A DNA stretch of 64,000 nucleotides from Tagaea sp. CACIAM 22H2 (GTDB lineage Bacteria; Pseudomonadota; Alphaproteobacteria; CACIAM-22H2), in NCBI GenBank assembly GCA_014444615.1, contig PVXE01000001.1:62001-126000 (forward strand). The letters are read 5' to 3'. Numbering within the stretch: position 1 is the stretch's first letter; each line of letters starts with the position of its first letter. The translations under genes and the position numbers were made by a program. The notes below the pieces were generated by a model. That model did not search any database. It had not been told where the DNA came from and worked only from the letters and a program-made list of their open reading frames with translations. Below, piece by piece: positions 54,738 to 62,962 of the stretch.

Positions 54738-55517
54738 TTAGAAGGGCGAGATGATGTCGATCATCTGGTAACCCCAACGCGGCTGCTGGAGGTCGCTCAG
54801 CGTACCCTTGCCGCCGTAGGCGACTCGGGCTTCGGCCAGTCGATCGTGGCGGATGGTGTTATCCGACAGGATGTCCGACGGCCGTGCGACGCCCGTCACT
54901 TGCAAGATGCGCGCTTCGTAGTTCACGCGGACTTCCTGGGTGCCGTACAGCACAAGGTTGCCGTTGGGCAGGACCTGCGTGACCACCGCAGCGACGCGCA
55001 TCGACACCGACTCGTTGCGCGAGATCGAGCCCGTCCCGGTCGAGTTCGTCGTGCCGTCGACGCCGAGTAGGTTGCCGGTACCGGCGGTGTTGACCTGCCC
55101 CGACGTGCCGAGCTGGCTTTGACTGCCGGGCAGACGCTGGATGATCGAGCTCGGATCGTAGCCGAACAGGCCCGAGATGTTGGCGCCGTCGTTCGAGGTG
55201 CGGCCGCGCGTCGACGAATTCGACAGGCTGGCGTTGTCCGACACGCTGATCACGACGGTGACGACGTCGCCGATCTGGTTGGCGCGCTGGTCCTTGAAGA
55301 AGGCCCGTGCGCCCGTGCGCCACAGCGAAGCGCCGGCGCGATCGGGTTCGGGACGGGGCATCGGCATCGTGACCTTGGGCTGCGCGTCCTGCGGATTGGC
55401 GATCGGCGACAGCGAAGGCTCGCGGCCCATCTCGGAAAGGCGGCTTAGCGTGTTGCCGCAGGCGGCGAGGCTGAGCGCCGAGGCGGTGAGAAGGGCGAGG
55501 CGGAAGGCGCGGTTCAT
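54738..55517 (-). CDS. flgH: Flagellar L-ring lipoprotein FlgH
   Basis: 259 aa. Lipoprotein signal ending LSLAACGN (lipobox Cys20), then ASLWRTGARAFFKDQRANQI, GDVVTVVISVSDNASLSNSS and NLVLYGTQEVRVNYEARILQ. It forms the outer-membrane ring. It is last of the flgF-flgG-flgA-flgH unit; the start is 36 bp after flgA. Confidence 0.96.
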   Translation of the reverse strand: MNRAFRLALLTASALSLAACGNTLSRLSEMGREPSLSPIANPQDAQPKVTMPMPRPEPDRAGASLWRTGARAFFKDQRANQIGDVVTVVISVSDNASLSNSSTRGRTSNDGANISGLFGYDPSSIIQRLPGSQSQLGTSGQVNTAGTGNLLGVDGTTNSTGTGSISRNESVSMRVAAVVTQVLPNGNLVLYGTQEVRVNYEARILQVTGVARPSDILSDNTIRHDRLAEARVAYGGKGTLSDLQQPRWGYQMIDIISPF

Positions 55518-55553
55518 GAGGATCTCCGTGAATTCGGCTTTATGGGTTCGTTC

Positions 55554-56522
55554 TTATTGGACGGATTTTTGCTGATCGAGCAGAGCGAGCGGACGGCCGA
55601 GCTGGACGAGGACCGTATCGGGGGCGACGACGGTCGCTTCGATCGTGCGGTTCGACTGCGTGTTGACGATGCGGATCGTGTCGCCGCGCGCGCCGTCTTC
55701 GGTCGCCCGGCCTTGGGCGCTGAGTTGCAGGCTGCCGGTTTGCAGCACGATCGTGACGGTCGAGTTGCGGGTGACCAGAGTCGGCGCGCGGACTTCGCCT
55801 TCGCGCACCGGCGCGCCTTCGCGCAGACGCACGCGGGCGGTTTGGCCCACCAGGCGCTTCGGGTCGGCGATCATGTCGCGCTTGCCGCCGTCCTCGCGCA
55901 CCTGGGCGAATTCGATGTCGTTGGCGCGGATGGTCTCGCCGCTGTTCACCGCGCGGCGCAGGACCGGCAGGCGGGCGGTCGCGAAGATCCGGCCCTGGAT
56001 CTGCACGCGCTGGGCGCCGGCATGCGCGCCGCCCGCGACGATCGACGCCGTGAAGCGGCCGGTGGTGCGGTCGATCTGGACGTGGCGAACATCGATTGTG
56101 GCGGGCGCGTCGAGCGGCAGCGCGATCGTAATCGCGCGGCTGCCGAGGTCGATTTCGTCGCTGTCGCGCGCACCCTCCGCCTTCAGCGCGTCGCGCAAGG
56201 GCGGCAGAATGTCGTTCTGATCGAGCGTGCGGCCCGCGCGCTCCAGCACGACGCGATCGAAGCGCGTCTGCGGGCGCCAGGCGATGCCGTTGGCGCGGGC
56301 GATGTCGACGAGCTGGGTGACTTCGACCGCCACGCGGCGGCCCGGCGCGGGGCTGCGCAGCACGGCGCGATCCGAAGCGACGCCGTCGAACAGGTCGGAG
56401 AGGCGCACGACATCGCCTTCGACCGTGACCACGTCGGTGCGCAGCGACTGCGCCGGGGCGGGGGCGGCGGCCGCGACGATCGACGCGGCGAGGAAGGCGA
56501 GGAAGAAGACGAAGCTTTTCAT
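55554..56522 (-). CDS. flgA: P-ring assembly chaperone FlgA
   Basis: 322 aa. Sec signal MKSFVFFLAFLAASIVAAAA, an N-terminal domain, and the C-terminal SAF domain with LRRAVNSGETIRANDIEFAQ, PKRLVGQTARVRLREGAPVR and TLVTRNSTVTIVLQ. Longer than the E. coli protein because of an N-terminal extension common in Alphaproteobacteria. It acts in the periplasm to assemble FlgI. Confidence 0.92.
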   Translation of the reverse strand: MKSFVFFLAFLAASIVAAAAPAPAQSLRTDVVTVEGDVVRLSDLFDGVASDRAVLRSPAPGRRVAVEVTQLVDIARANGIAWRPQTRFDRVVLERAGRTLDQNDILPPLRDALKAEGARDSDEIDLGSRAITIALPLDAPATIDVRHVQIDRTTGRFTASIVAGGAHAGAQRVQIQGRIFATARLPVLRRAVNSGETIRANDIEFAQVREDGGKRDMIADPKRLVGQTARVRLREGAPVREGEVRAPTLVTRNSTVTIVLQTGSLQLSAQGRATEDGARGDTIRIVNTQSNRTIEATVVAPDTVLVQLGRPLALLDQQKSVQ

Positions 56523-56547
56523 GGCGATTCTCCGGCGACCTGGACGA

Positions 56548-57333
56548 TCAGCGCATCTGGTTGACGACGTTGAGCATCTGATCGGAGGCCTGGATGACCT
56601 TCGAGTTCATTTCATAGGCGCGCTGCGCGGTGATCAGCGTCGTGATCTCGTTCACCGAGTTGACGTTCGAGGATTCGACGAAGCCTTGCTGCAGCGTACC
56701 CACACCCGCCGTGCCCGCCGTGCCCACCGTCGCCTGACCCGACGCTTCAGTCGGCAGGAACGAGGTGTTGCCGATCGGCTGAAGGCCCGCTTCGTTGACG
56801 AACGTGGCCATCTGGAACTGGCCGATCTGCTGCAGGGCGGTCTGGCCGGGGACGCGTACGAAGACCTGGCCCGACTGGTTGACCGAGACTTCGACCGCGT
56901 TGTTGGGCACGTTGCCGGGGCCTTGAACCGCGAAGCCGTCGGCGGTGACGACCTGGCCCTGGTTGTTGAGCTGCAGGGAGCCCGCGCGGGTATAGGCGGT
57001 TTCGCCGGTGGGCAGCGTCACCACGAAGAAGCCCTTACCCTGGATCGCGAGATCGAGCGGGTTGTCGGTCTTCAGCAGCGAGCCTTGCTCGTGGATGCGG
57101 TAGACGGCCGTGGGCTTGACGCCCAGGCCGATCTGAATGCCGGCGGGAACCGTGCCGCCCGTGTCGGACGCGGCGGTGCCGGCGCGGCGCTGGCCCTGAT
57201 AGAGCAGGTCCTGGAATTCCGCGCGCTGACGCTTGAAGCCCGTCGTGTTCAAGTTCGCAATGTTGTTCGAGATGACTTCGACGTTCAGCTGCTGGGCCAG
57301 CATGCCGGTGGCGGCGGTGTTGAGGGAGCGCAT
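56548..57333 (-). CDS. flgG: Distal rod protein FlgG
   Basis: 261 aa. Starts MRSLNTAATGMLAQQLNVEV with ISNNIANLNTTGFKRQRAEF; ends FVESSNVNSVNEITTLITAQ and RAYEMNSKVIQASDQML. Exact family length. It lies 25 bp upstream of flgA and 24 bp after flgF. Confidence 0.97.
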   Translation of the reverse strand: MRSLNTAATGMLAQQLNVEVISNNIANLNTTGFKRQRAEFQDLLYQGQRRAGTAASDTGGTVPAGIQIGLGVKPTAVYRIHEQGSLLKTDNPLDLAIQGKGFFVVTLPTGETAYTRAGSLQLNNQGQVVTADGFAVQGPGNVPNNAVEVSVNQSGQVFVRVPGQTALQQIGQFQMATFVNEAGLQPIGNTSFLPTEASGQATVGTAGTAGVGTLQQGFVESSNVNSVNEITTLITAQRAYEMNSKVIQASDQMLNVVNQMR

Positions 57334-57357
57334 GGCGGTTTCTCCTTCGATATCCGG

Positions 57358-58104
57358 TTAGGCGACGCGGGCGAGGCGTTCGATCGCCTTGCGCGCGCGC
57401 TCGTGTTCGCTGTCGATGACGCGTTGGGCCGATTCGTAGCGGCGCGTGATGTCGAGCATCGTCGTCAGCTCCGTGACCGAGACCACGTTGGAGCCTTCGA
57501 GAATGCCCTGATGCACTTCCGTGCGCGGATCGGCGGGAATGGGATCGTTGTTGGAGGCGTAGAGACCGCCGCCCAGGCGCGTTAGCGCCTGTTCGTCCTG
57601 GAACTGGACGAGACGGATGCGGCCCACATTCTGGTTGCCGGCGTAGACTTCACCCTGGCGCGTGATCTCGAGGCCGGTCGCTTCCGGCGGCACGGTGATC
57701 GGCTGGTTGTTCTGGTCGAGGAGCGGGAAGCCCTCGGCGTTGACGATGCGGCCTTGGCCGTCGAGGCGGAAATTGCCGTCGCGCGTGAAGCGCTGGCCGA
57801 CCGGCGTGTCGACGACGAAATAGGCGTTGCCGTGGATGGCGACGTCGAGCGGGGCGTCGGTCTTGATCATTTGGCCGCCGCGCACGTCGCGATAGGTGCC
57901 GATGCCTTCGATGAACGCGACCTTATTGGCGCCGTCGCCGCCCACGCCGGGATTGCCGGCCTTGGGGGTGAGGTACGAGGCGAACAGCAAACGCTCGGCG
58001 CGATAGCCGGTCGTGTTGGCATTGGCGATGTTGTTCGCCACGGTCTCCATCTGACGGCGCAGCGCGAGCTGGTTCGACAGCGCGAGGTAAGTGGGGTTTT
58101 CCAT
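57358..58104 (-). CDS. flgF: Proximal rod protein FlgF
   Basis: 248 aa. Starts MENPTYLALSNQLALRRQME with TVANNIANANTTGYRAERLL; ends GILEGSNVVSVTELTTMLDI and TRRYESAQRVIDSEHERARK. First gene of the flgF-flgG-flgA-flgH unit, with a sigma-54 promoter upstream. FlgB, FlgC and FliE, the other rod parts, are not in the window. Confidence 0.95.
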   Translation of the reverse strand: MENPTYLALSNQLALRRQMETVANNIANANTTGYRAERLLFASYLTPKAGNPGVGGDGANKVAFIEGIGTYRDVRGGQMIKTDAPLDVAIHGNAYFVVDTPVGQRFTRDGNFRLDGQGRIVNAEGFPLLDQNNQPITVPPEATGLEITRQGEVYAGNQNVGRIRLVQFQDEQALTRLGGGLYASNNDPIPADPRTEVHQGILEGSNVVSVTELTTMLDITRRYESAQRVIDSEHERARKAIERLARVA

Positions 58105-58159
58105 CGTCGTTCGGTCCCGTTGGTCTCAAGGTCGCCCGTCGATCGGGCAGAGCAGGTAT

Positions 58160-58175
58160 CGCAACGCCCGTGCCA
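58160..58175 (-). promoter_or_regulatory. Sigma-54 promoter of flgF
   Basis: On the minus strand TGGCACGGGCGTTGCG matches the -24/-12 consensus and is base-for-base the same as the flgK promoter core. It lies 56-71 bp before the flgF ATG. Confidence 0.88.
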
Positions 58176-58236
58176 GGGCGTATTCCGATATAAATCAATG
58201 GCTTGATCCGGGTGGCGGGGCGTGGAAATCTGTCCT

Positions 58237-58253
58237 CCGGCAATTCTTGCCGG
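58237..58253. promoter_or_regulatory. FlbD-like palindrome upstream of flgF
   Basis: CCGGCAATTCTTGCCGG is a perfect palindrome with 7-bp arms and contains CGGCA-N5-TGCCG. It lies 62 bp upstream of the flgF -24 element, in the spacer shared with the divergent ATC-hydrolase-like gene. Confidence 0.65.
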
Positions 58254-58295
58254 GCTGTTCCTGCCGCGGATCGGCCGAAATGGAGGGGGTGGCCG

Positions 58296-58799
58296 ATGGA
58301 TGCCGAAAAGCTCAAACGTGAACTCGACGACGCCTTCAAAGCGCGCGCCCGGCTTTATCGGGCAATCCTCGACGAGTTGACGGTCGAAATCGGCGCCGAG
58401 CGGGCCGAGGCGGTGTTGAGCCGCGCGATCGAGAAGCGCGGCGTGGCGGCCGGGACGGCATTGTTCGGCGCGCTCGAAAAGCCGACGGCCAAAGACGTGG
58501 CCGACCGGTTTCTGGCCGTGAGCCCGGCCGAGGGCACGCTTTATCCGCACACGCGCGAAGATCGCGACGGCGGCACGACAGTGTCGGTGAAGGTCCATCG
58601 CTGTCCGCTGCAGGATGCGTGGCGCGAGGATGGCGCGACGGATGCCGAGATCGAGCGCCTGTGCCGAATCTCCGGCCGGTTCGACACGGGCTGCTTCGGG
58701 GCGAGCGGGGTGGCGTTCGAAGCGACGACTTGGACGCCGGGAAGTACCGGGTGCTGCACGCTTTTTCTGGGATCGGCGGCCCCGGCAGGGAAGCGTTGA
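58296..58799 (+). CDS. L-2-amino-thiazoline-4-carboxylate hydrolase-like protein
   Basis: 167 aa. The C-terminal half VHRCPLQDAWREDGATDAEI, ERLCRISGRFDTGCFGASGV and TCC-containing TWTPGSTGCCTLFL matches the ATC hydrolase family (PF14196-like), small cytosolic proteins with conserved Cys residues, most uncharacterised. GGAGGGGG precedes the ATG. It is divergent from flgF. The true substrate is unknown. Confidence 0.72.
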   Translation: MDAEKLKRELDDAFKARARLYRAILDELTVEIGAERAEAVLSRAIEKRGVAAGTALFGALEKPTAKDVADRFLAVSPAEGTLYPHTREDRDGGTTVSVKVHRCPLQDAWREDGATDAEIERLCRISGRFDTGCFGASGVAFEATTWTPGSTGCCTLFLGSAAPAGKR

Positions 58800-58895
58800 A
58801 TCCCGGAACGGGGTGGGGCATAGTCCGCGCCCGTTCGAGGCCGGCCCGCCCCAGGGCCACCTATACTTATATATAGGTCGCGCCGCGAACCCGTT

Positions 58896-58972
58896 CGGAG
58901 CGTAGCGCAGCCCGGTAGCGCATCAGTCTGGGGGACTGGGGGTCGTGGGTTCGAATCCCGCCGCTCCGACCA
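58896..58972 (+). tRNA. tRNA-Pro (anticodon GGG)
   Basis: 77 nt cloverleaf with CCA encoded. Acceptor stem CGGAGCG/CGCTCCG; D arm GCGCAGCCCGGTAGCGC; anticodon stem TCAGT/ACTGG with loop CTGGGGG, anticodon GGG at positions 34-36; T arm CGTGGGTTCGAATCCCGCC. The last 26 bases recur at 62840-62865. Confidence 0.95.
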
Positions 58973-58978
58973 AGAAAG

Positions 58979-59014
58979 AAGCCCGCTAAATCAATGATTT
59001 AGCGGGCTTCGTTT
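58979..59014 (+). terminator. Hairpin after tRNA-Pro
   Basis: GAAGCCCGCTAAATC pairs with GATTTAGCGGGCTTC around a short AAT loop, then a weak T-run. A similar GAAGCCCGC hairpin follows the tRNA-like repeat at 62884. Confidence 0.7.
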
Positions 59015-59076
59015 CTTCAGCCCTGCTTTCGGTTTCCACTCAGTTTCCATAGGTTGAGGAATAACGGACAGTCTCG

Positions 59077-60249
59077 CTAGCGAATGAAATAGCTCGGTCC
59101 GAACCCCGAACTGGTATCCGAAGTGCCATGCGTCTCGATGATCGTGACGTGTCCGCGTTGGACCGTGACTGGGAAGTCGGCGATCTTGTAATACGAGCTT
59201 CCGGACCTGTGGTACTGCAGATAGAGCCCCACCGCATCTCCCGGGTTGTAGATCTTGCAGTCCGTATTCCACTGTTCGAGATAGGCCCAGCCGGAATTCT
59301 CGCCGGGCCCGTTCATCAACACCCGCGTCCTGTAGCTGCCGTCGCCGGACTGCGACAGCCATCCGCCGAAAATGGCGGCAACGACGTTTGCTTCGATCAT
59401 CCCGATATTGAGCGTCAGCGCACTCGCGGCGATACCGGCGGCCGAAGCCAACTGCATCTTGCCGGTTGCCGACGCGATCCGCTTCTGCAGATCCGCCACC
59501 GCGCTCTTCGCGCCGCTCAACGTCCTATCGGGATCCACCGGAGACTGGCCCTGCTGGCCGCTGGCGACGTTCCTGTCGAGCAGCGGAAAGCCGGACTGCT
59601 CGAGGGTCTCATACAGGATCGCGGCGAACTGGTCGGAATAGGGCCTTGCGCCGCCCGTCAGGTTGACGACGCAGATCATGCCCTTGGTCGGCACCGTCGT
59701 CGCGTCATACGTCAACTGCGTCACTGCCGATTTGAATTTATCGCCCGATGCCTGAAGCCCGGTGACCACCTTCTCGCCGGCGGTTCCGAGATTGAGCGTC
59801 AGCGCGATGCGGCCCCACTGGTCGGAGACGGCGGAGGCCGTGTGGTTCTTCGGGCACGTTCCACTCACGCACACGACCGCCACCGGGACCCCGGCGACCG
59901 GCTTTCCGAAAACCGTGTCGACGACGAAAAGCTCCGTCAAATATCTGCTTTGCGTGGCGACGAGATCCGGGGGCGTCTGTTTTTGAGCCGTAATGGACAC
60001 CGAAAACGGGTCCCTGAGGATCTGGAACTGGTTCTGGCCGACATAGCGGCCCGAAACGATCTTCACGGGCTTGCGAAGGTCGAGATTGGTCGGGGCCTGC
60101 GGGCGATTGAAGATGGGCGGCGCGCCCGGATTCTGGCCGGTGCCCTCGAATGGCGGCGGAAACTGCCCTCCGCCCGGCAACTGGGCTGCAGCCGGCGCAG
60201 CATGGCCGACTGTGAGAGCGGCGAGCAGGATTGCGATCTTGCGGCGCAT
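59077..60249 (-). CDS. Exported protein with an Ig-like domain, partner of the secretin gene
   Basis: 390 aa, not recognised as a whole. Signal peptide MRRKIAILLAALTVGHAAPA (cleavage after AAA-Q). After a Pro-rich start, residues about 85-170 (YLTELFVVDTVFGKPVAGVP, then SAVSDQWGRIALTLNLGTAG) look like a bacterial Ig-like domain. Residues about 190-235 (ICVVNLTGGARPYSDQFAAI, LYETLEQSGFPLLDRNVAS) loosely recall CsgG/FlgO-type periplasmic proteins; this is uncertain. A Gly/Ala-rich possible membrane segment (ASAAGIAASALTLNIGMIEA) lies near 275. It follows the secretin gene by 46 bp in the same direction. Confidence 0.6.
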   Translation of the reverse strand: MRRKIAILLAALTVGHAAPAAAQLPGGGQFPPPFEGTGQNPGAPPIFNRPQAPTNLDLRKPVKIVSGRYVGQNQFQILRDPFSVSITAQKQTPPDLVATQSRYLTELFVVDTVFGKPVAGVPVAVVCVSGTCPKNHTASAVSDQWGRIALTLNLGTAGEKVVTGLQASGDKFKSAVTQLTYDATTVPTKGMICVVNLTGGARPYSDQFAAILYETLEQSGFPLLDRNVASGQQGQSPVDPDRTLSGAKSAVADLQKRIASATGKMQLASAAGIAASALTLNIGMIEANVVAAIFGGWLSQSGDGSYRTRVLMNGPGENSGWAYLEQWNTDCKIYNPGDAVGLYLQYHRSGSSYYKIADFPVTVQRGHVTIIETHGTSDTSSGFGPSYFIR

Positions 60250-60295
60250 TGCGGCTTGCTCTTTCTCCTGGGGGTGTCCCGGCTTCTTGCCGGTC

Positions 60296-62245
60296 TTAGC
60301 GTATCAGCAGGCGTGCGGCGTCCTCGAACAGTCTTCTGAGCCGTGTGGGCTCCGCCCATTCCTCGAGATAGATGTCGCCGGTTCGCACGCCGCGGAACAA
60401 CATGTTCCGGTCCATGTGGCGCAGCGCCAGCAGCTGGTTGGGCCACACGCCGCCCAAGTCCTTGACGGCCTTCGCGCGCGCATTGCGCAGGATTTCGGGC
60501 TCGCTGCGCTCGGACGCGGCGAGGCTGCGGTCGAGCTCGCGCATGTGGGTCTCGAACCCCGCCACGCGGCGCGGCGTCAGCAGGATGATGACCGATTTGG
60601 TGTAATCGCGGCCCGTGCGGCGCTGGAACAGGTACTGCAGCCCCGGAATGTCGCGAAGGACCGGCACGCCGCTCGACGTCGAGGTAATCTCGCGCTCGCT
60701 GAGGCCGGAGAGGATCAGCGTCTCGTCGAAGCGCAGCCGCACGTTCGCGGCGACCATGTTGCGCGACGTCTGCACCGACTGTGTGAATGTCGCCGTCGAC
60801 GCCGTCGTCTCGAAGAACGAGCGCGCCGCCTTGACGCTGACCAGCATCGAATCGTCGTCGATGAAGGTGGGCGTGACCGAGAGGCTGACGCCCACCGGCT
60901 TGTCGTTGATCGTGCCGCCGCCTTGCGTGCTGACCAGCGCTACCGAGACGGTGGAGCCCGAGAAGAACTGCGCGGCCTGCCGGTCGAGCGCCAGCAGGCT
61001 CGGCCGCGCGATGATGTCGGCGCTCTGGTCCGAGGCGTTGGCGATGTTGAGCGAATAGCTGATGCCGCCGCCGCTGGTCGTGCCCAGCGATAGCACGTCG
61101 GCGACCGAGCCGGTACGCGCGGTTGACGAAGCATTCGTCCCGCGCGTTTGGTTCAGCGTGCGCGAGACGAAGACGTTGAGGTTGTCGAGAAGATTGACGC
61201 CGAAGCCGTAGGAAGTGACGTCGTCCGAGCGCAGCAACACCGCGTCGATCACCGCCATGCGCGGCAGTGCCGCGCCGTGGCAGGGGGCGGGCAGGGCGGG
61301 CAGCGCGATGGTCTCGTCGCCGGTGGACGAAGAGCCGTAGGACGACGAACTGGAGCCATAGCTCGGGCTCGATTGCTGCTGATTGATCGCCTGTTGGCAG
61401 TCGAACCACGCGGGCGCCACCACGCCGCCGGGCGCTGCCGGGGCGGCGGCCGGCGCCGGCGTGAGCGCGGGCGCGGGTGGAGGCGGCGACGCCGACGGGG
61501 ACGGCGCCTGTGCCAGCAGCGTTTCGCGGAAGCTCTGCCACTGGCCGATGCGCCGTTCCAGCAACTGGCGCGCGGGTGCGTCGAGATCTGCTTGCGCAAG
61601 CACGTCGCGGCCGACCTCGGGCAGGCCCGCGGCCGCATAGACGAGCGAGGCACCGGCCGCCATGCGCGCGGACGCCGGGCCCGCGGTTGCGCGCGCACGC
61701 TCGGTCGCCCACAAAGCGAGTTCGAAATCGCCCGCCGCGTACGAGGCGGCGGCGAGGATCTGCAGCGCTTCGACGTTGTCGGATTCGATGTTGAGCACAT
61801 AGGCCGCGACGCGCTGCGCGGCGGCGGCGCGTCCCGTTTCCTGATAGAGGCGGGCGAGCTGCAGCCCGGCGGCAACGTAGTCGCGGCGCTGGTCGAGCGC
61901 GGCGAGATAGCCGGTCTCGGCGAGTTCGGCATAGCCGCGGTCGCCGCCGCGCACGCGCAGGTGATAGGCGAGCCCGTTCATCTGGTTGAGCGCTGGGTTG
62001 CGCGGATCGCTTTGCAGGGCAAGCGAGAAGGCGCGGTTGGCCTCCGCCGCGTCGCCGCGCGCTACCGCATCGAGCCCGCGCTGGGCAGCCTGCGCCGCGG
62101 CTCCGCGAGCGCGTTCGATGCGGACCGGCTCGAAGCCGGGACCCGATGCGAGCGGGTCTTGTGCGCATCCCGCGAGCGCCGCGACGAGCGCGGCCGCAAG
62201 ACTCCATTGGCGGAACGTGGTTGACTCGACCGCGATTCGCGACAT
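60296..62245 (-). CDS. Orphan secretin-family lipoprotein with N-terminal TPR region
   Basis: 649 aa. Lipoprotein signal with lipobox LAGC (Cys27), TPR-like repeats to about residue 260, a Pro/Ser-rich linker, then a secretin core: FGVNLLDNLNVFVSRTLNQT, ADIIARPSLLALDRQAAQFF, VSLSVTPTFIDDDSMLVSVK and the closing LRFDETLILSGLSEREITST, VPVLRDIPGLQYLFQRRTGR and SVIILLTPR. About 90 residues extend past the secretin end. The core fits type II/IV secretins, but N0/N1 domains are absent and no other secretion genes are near. Start at 62245. Exported substrate unknown. Confidence 0.82.
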   Translation of the reverse strand: MSRIAVESTTFRQWSLAAALVAALAGCAQDPLASGPGFEPVRIERARGAAAQAAQRGLDAVARGDAAEANRAFSLALQSDPRNPALNQMNGLAYHLRVRGGDRGYAELAETGYLAALDQRRDYVAAGLQLARLYQETGRAAAAQRVAAYVLNIESDNVEALQILAAASYAAGDFELALWATERARATAGPASARMAAGASLVYAAAGLPEVGRDVLAQADLDAPARQLLERRIGQWQSFRETLLAQAPSPSASPPPPAPALTPAPAAAPAAPGGVVAPAWFDCQQAINQQQSSPSYGSSSSSYGSSSTGDETIALPALPAPCHGAALPRMAVIDAVLLRSDDVTSYGFGVNLLDNLNVFVSRTLNQTRGTNASSTARTGSVADVLSLGTTSGGGISYSLNIANASDQSADIIARPSLLALDRQAAQFFSGSTVSVALVSTQGGGTINDKPVGVSLSVTPTFIDDDSMLVSVKAARSFFETTASTATFTQSVQTSRNMVAANVRLRFDETLILSGLSEREITSTSSGVPVLRDIPGLQYLFQRRTGRDYTKSVIILLTPRRVAGFETHMRELDRSLAASERSEPEILRNARAKAVKDLGGVWPNQLLALRHMDRNMLFRGVRTGDIYLEEWAEPTRLRRLFEDAARLLIR

Positions 62246-62274
62246 GGCTAATTTAATATCAAGAAGCAAGCGCC

Positions 62275-62454
62275 GTGAATACTACCTTCGTTTTGCTGTT
62301 GACGTTCTTCACTGCGAACAATCCGCCGACGGCCGCGCTTGCGCACGAATTCGAGGGAAAGGCGGCCTGCGAGCAGGCCGGCCTCGTCGCGACGGAGCGC
62401 TTTCGCCACGCGGCGTACATTTAAGTGCGCTATGTCTGCGTGCCAAAGGCGTAG
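62275..62454 (+). pseudogene. Small exported-protein gene interrupted by a stop
   Basis: From GTG 62275 the frame reads a hydrophobic leader TTFVLLLTFFTA, then HEFEGKAACEQAGLVATERF to a TAA at 62422-62424, then continues in the same frame with VRYVCVPKA and a TAG. This is the pattern of a small secreted protein of the HEFE-x-KAACE / Y-x-CVPK type. The internal stop splits it, so it is probably a remnant. Alternatively the 49-residue piece is the product. Confidence 0.4.
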
Positions 62455-62775
62455 GCCGGACGACTCGTCCCGCTGTAGCCTCAGCGTGGTTCCACCCACG
62501 GGAGAGTCCGTCCCGTGTTCGCGAAGTTGCGTGTTCTTGCAATCTGTTCCCCGTCACACCCATAGGACAGTTTGATCGGTTTGCGAAAGGGGCGGCGGGG
62601 CGAGTGCTCGATCGCCAAGCTGTGCCGGCGGGAGGGATCGCGGAGAATTTGTATTACCTTTAGTTGAAAAGATTAATAAAATCCAGCAAGACACGGCTGG
62701 TATACGACACTGAGCGTCAGCGTCGTCGAGCGAAGTCATTTTCCACATAAGGCCTCAAAATGCCTCGATATTGTG
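62455..62775. other. Stretch with no supportable gene
   Basis: About 320 bp downstream of the small remnant. Short frames on both strands lack start-site signals and recognisable sequence. The composition drops in GC around 62640-62770 (TTAGTTGAAAAGATTAATAA). It probably belongs to the decayed right part of a mobile segment, but I see no insertion-sequence ends or integrase. Confidence 0.4.
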
Positions 62776-62865
62776 AGGAGCGACATTGATATAAAGGTAC
62801 AGATGATCCGGGGGACTGGGTTCGCGGCAATGCCGCTCAGGGTTCGAATCCCGCCGCTCCGACCA
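62776..62865 (+). repeat. Degenerate tRNA-Pro-like copy / candidate attachment site
   Basis: The last 26 bases of tRNA-Pro (T arm, acceptor 3' strand and CCA) are repeated exactly at 62840-62865. GGGGGACTGGG of the anticodon region recurs at 62810-62820. GGAGCG at 62777-62782 could pair with CGCTCC, restoring six base pairs of an acceptor stem, but no D arm or anticodon stem can be drawn. A 3'-end tRNA repeat 3.9 kb away is the typical trace of integration at a tRNA gene; a decayed duplicate tRNA is the alternative. Confidence 0.65.
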
Positions 62866-62883
62866 TTACGACGAGAGACGAAG

Positions 62884-62915
62884 AAGCCCGCCCTGGGAAA
62901 CCAGCGGCGGGCTTT
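62884..62915 (+). terminator. Hairpin after the tRNA-like repeat
   Basis: AAGCCCGC and GCGGGCTT pair around a roughly 15-base loop, followed by a few T residues. It is similar to the hairpin after the intact tRNA-Pro. Confidence 0.55.
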
Positions 62916-62962
62916 GTCGTTTCTATTTCGAATAAATCGAGCGTCGGCCGCCGTTTCACGCA

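Noticed and set aside
62776..62865. A second functional tRNA-Pro gene
   Set aside because: Only the 3' part matches; no D arm or anticodon stem can be formed.
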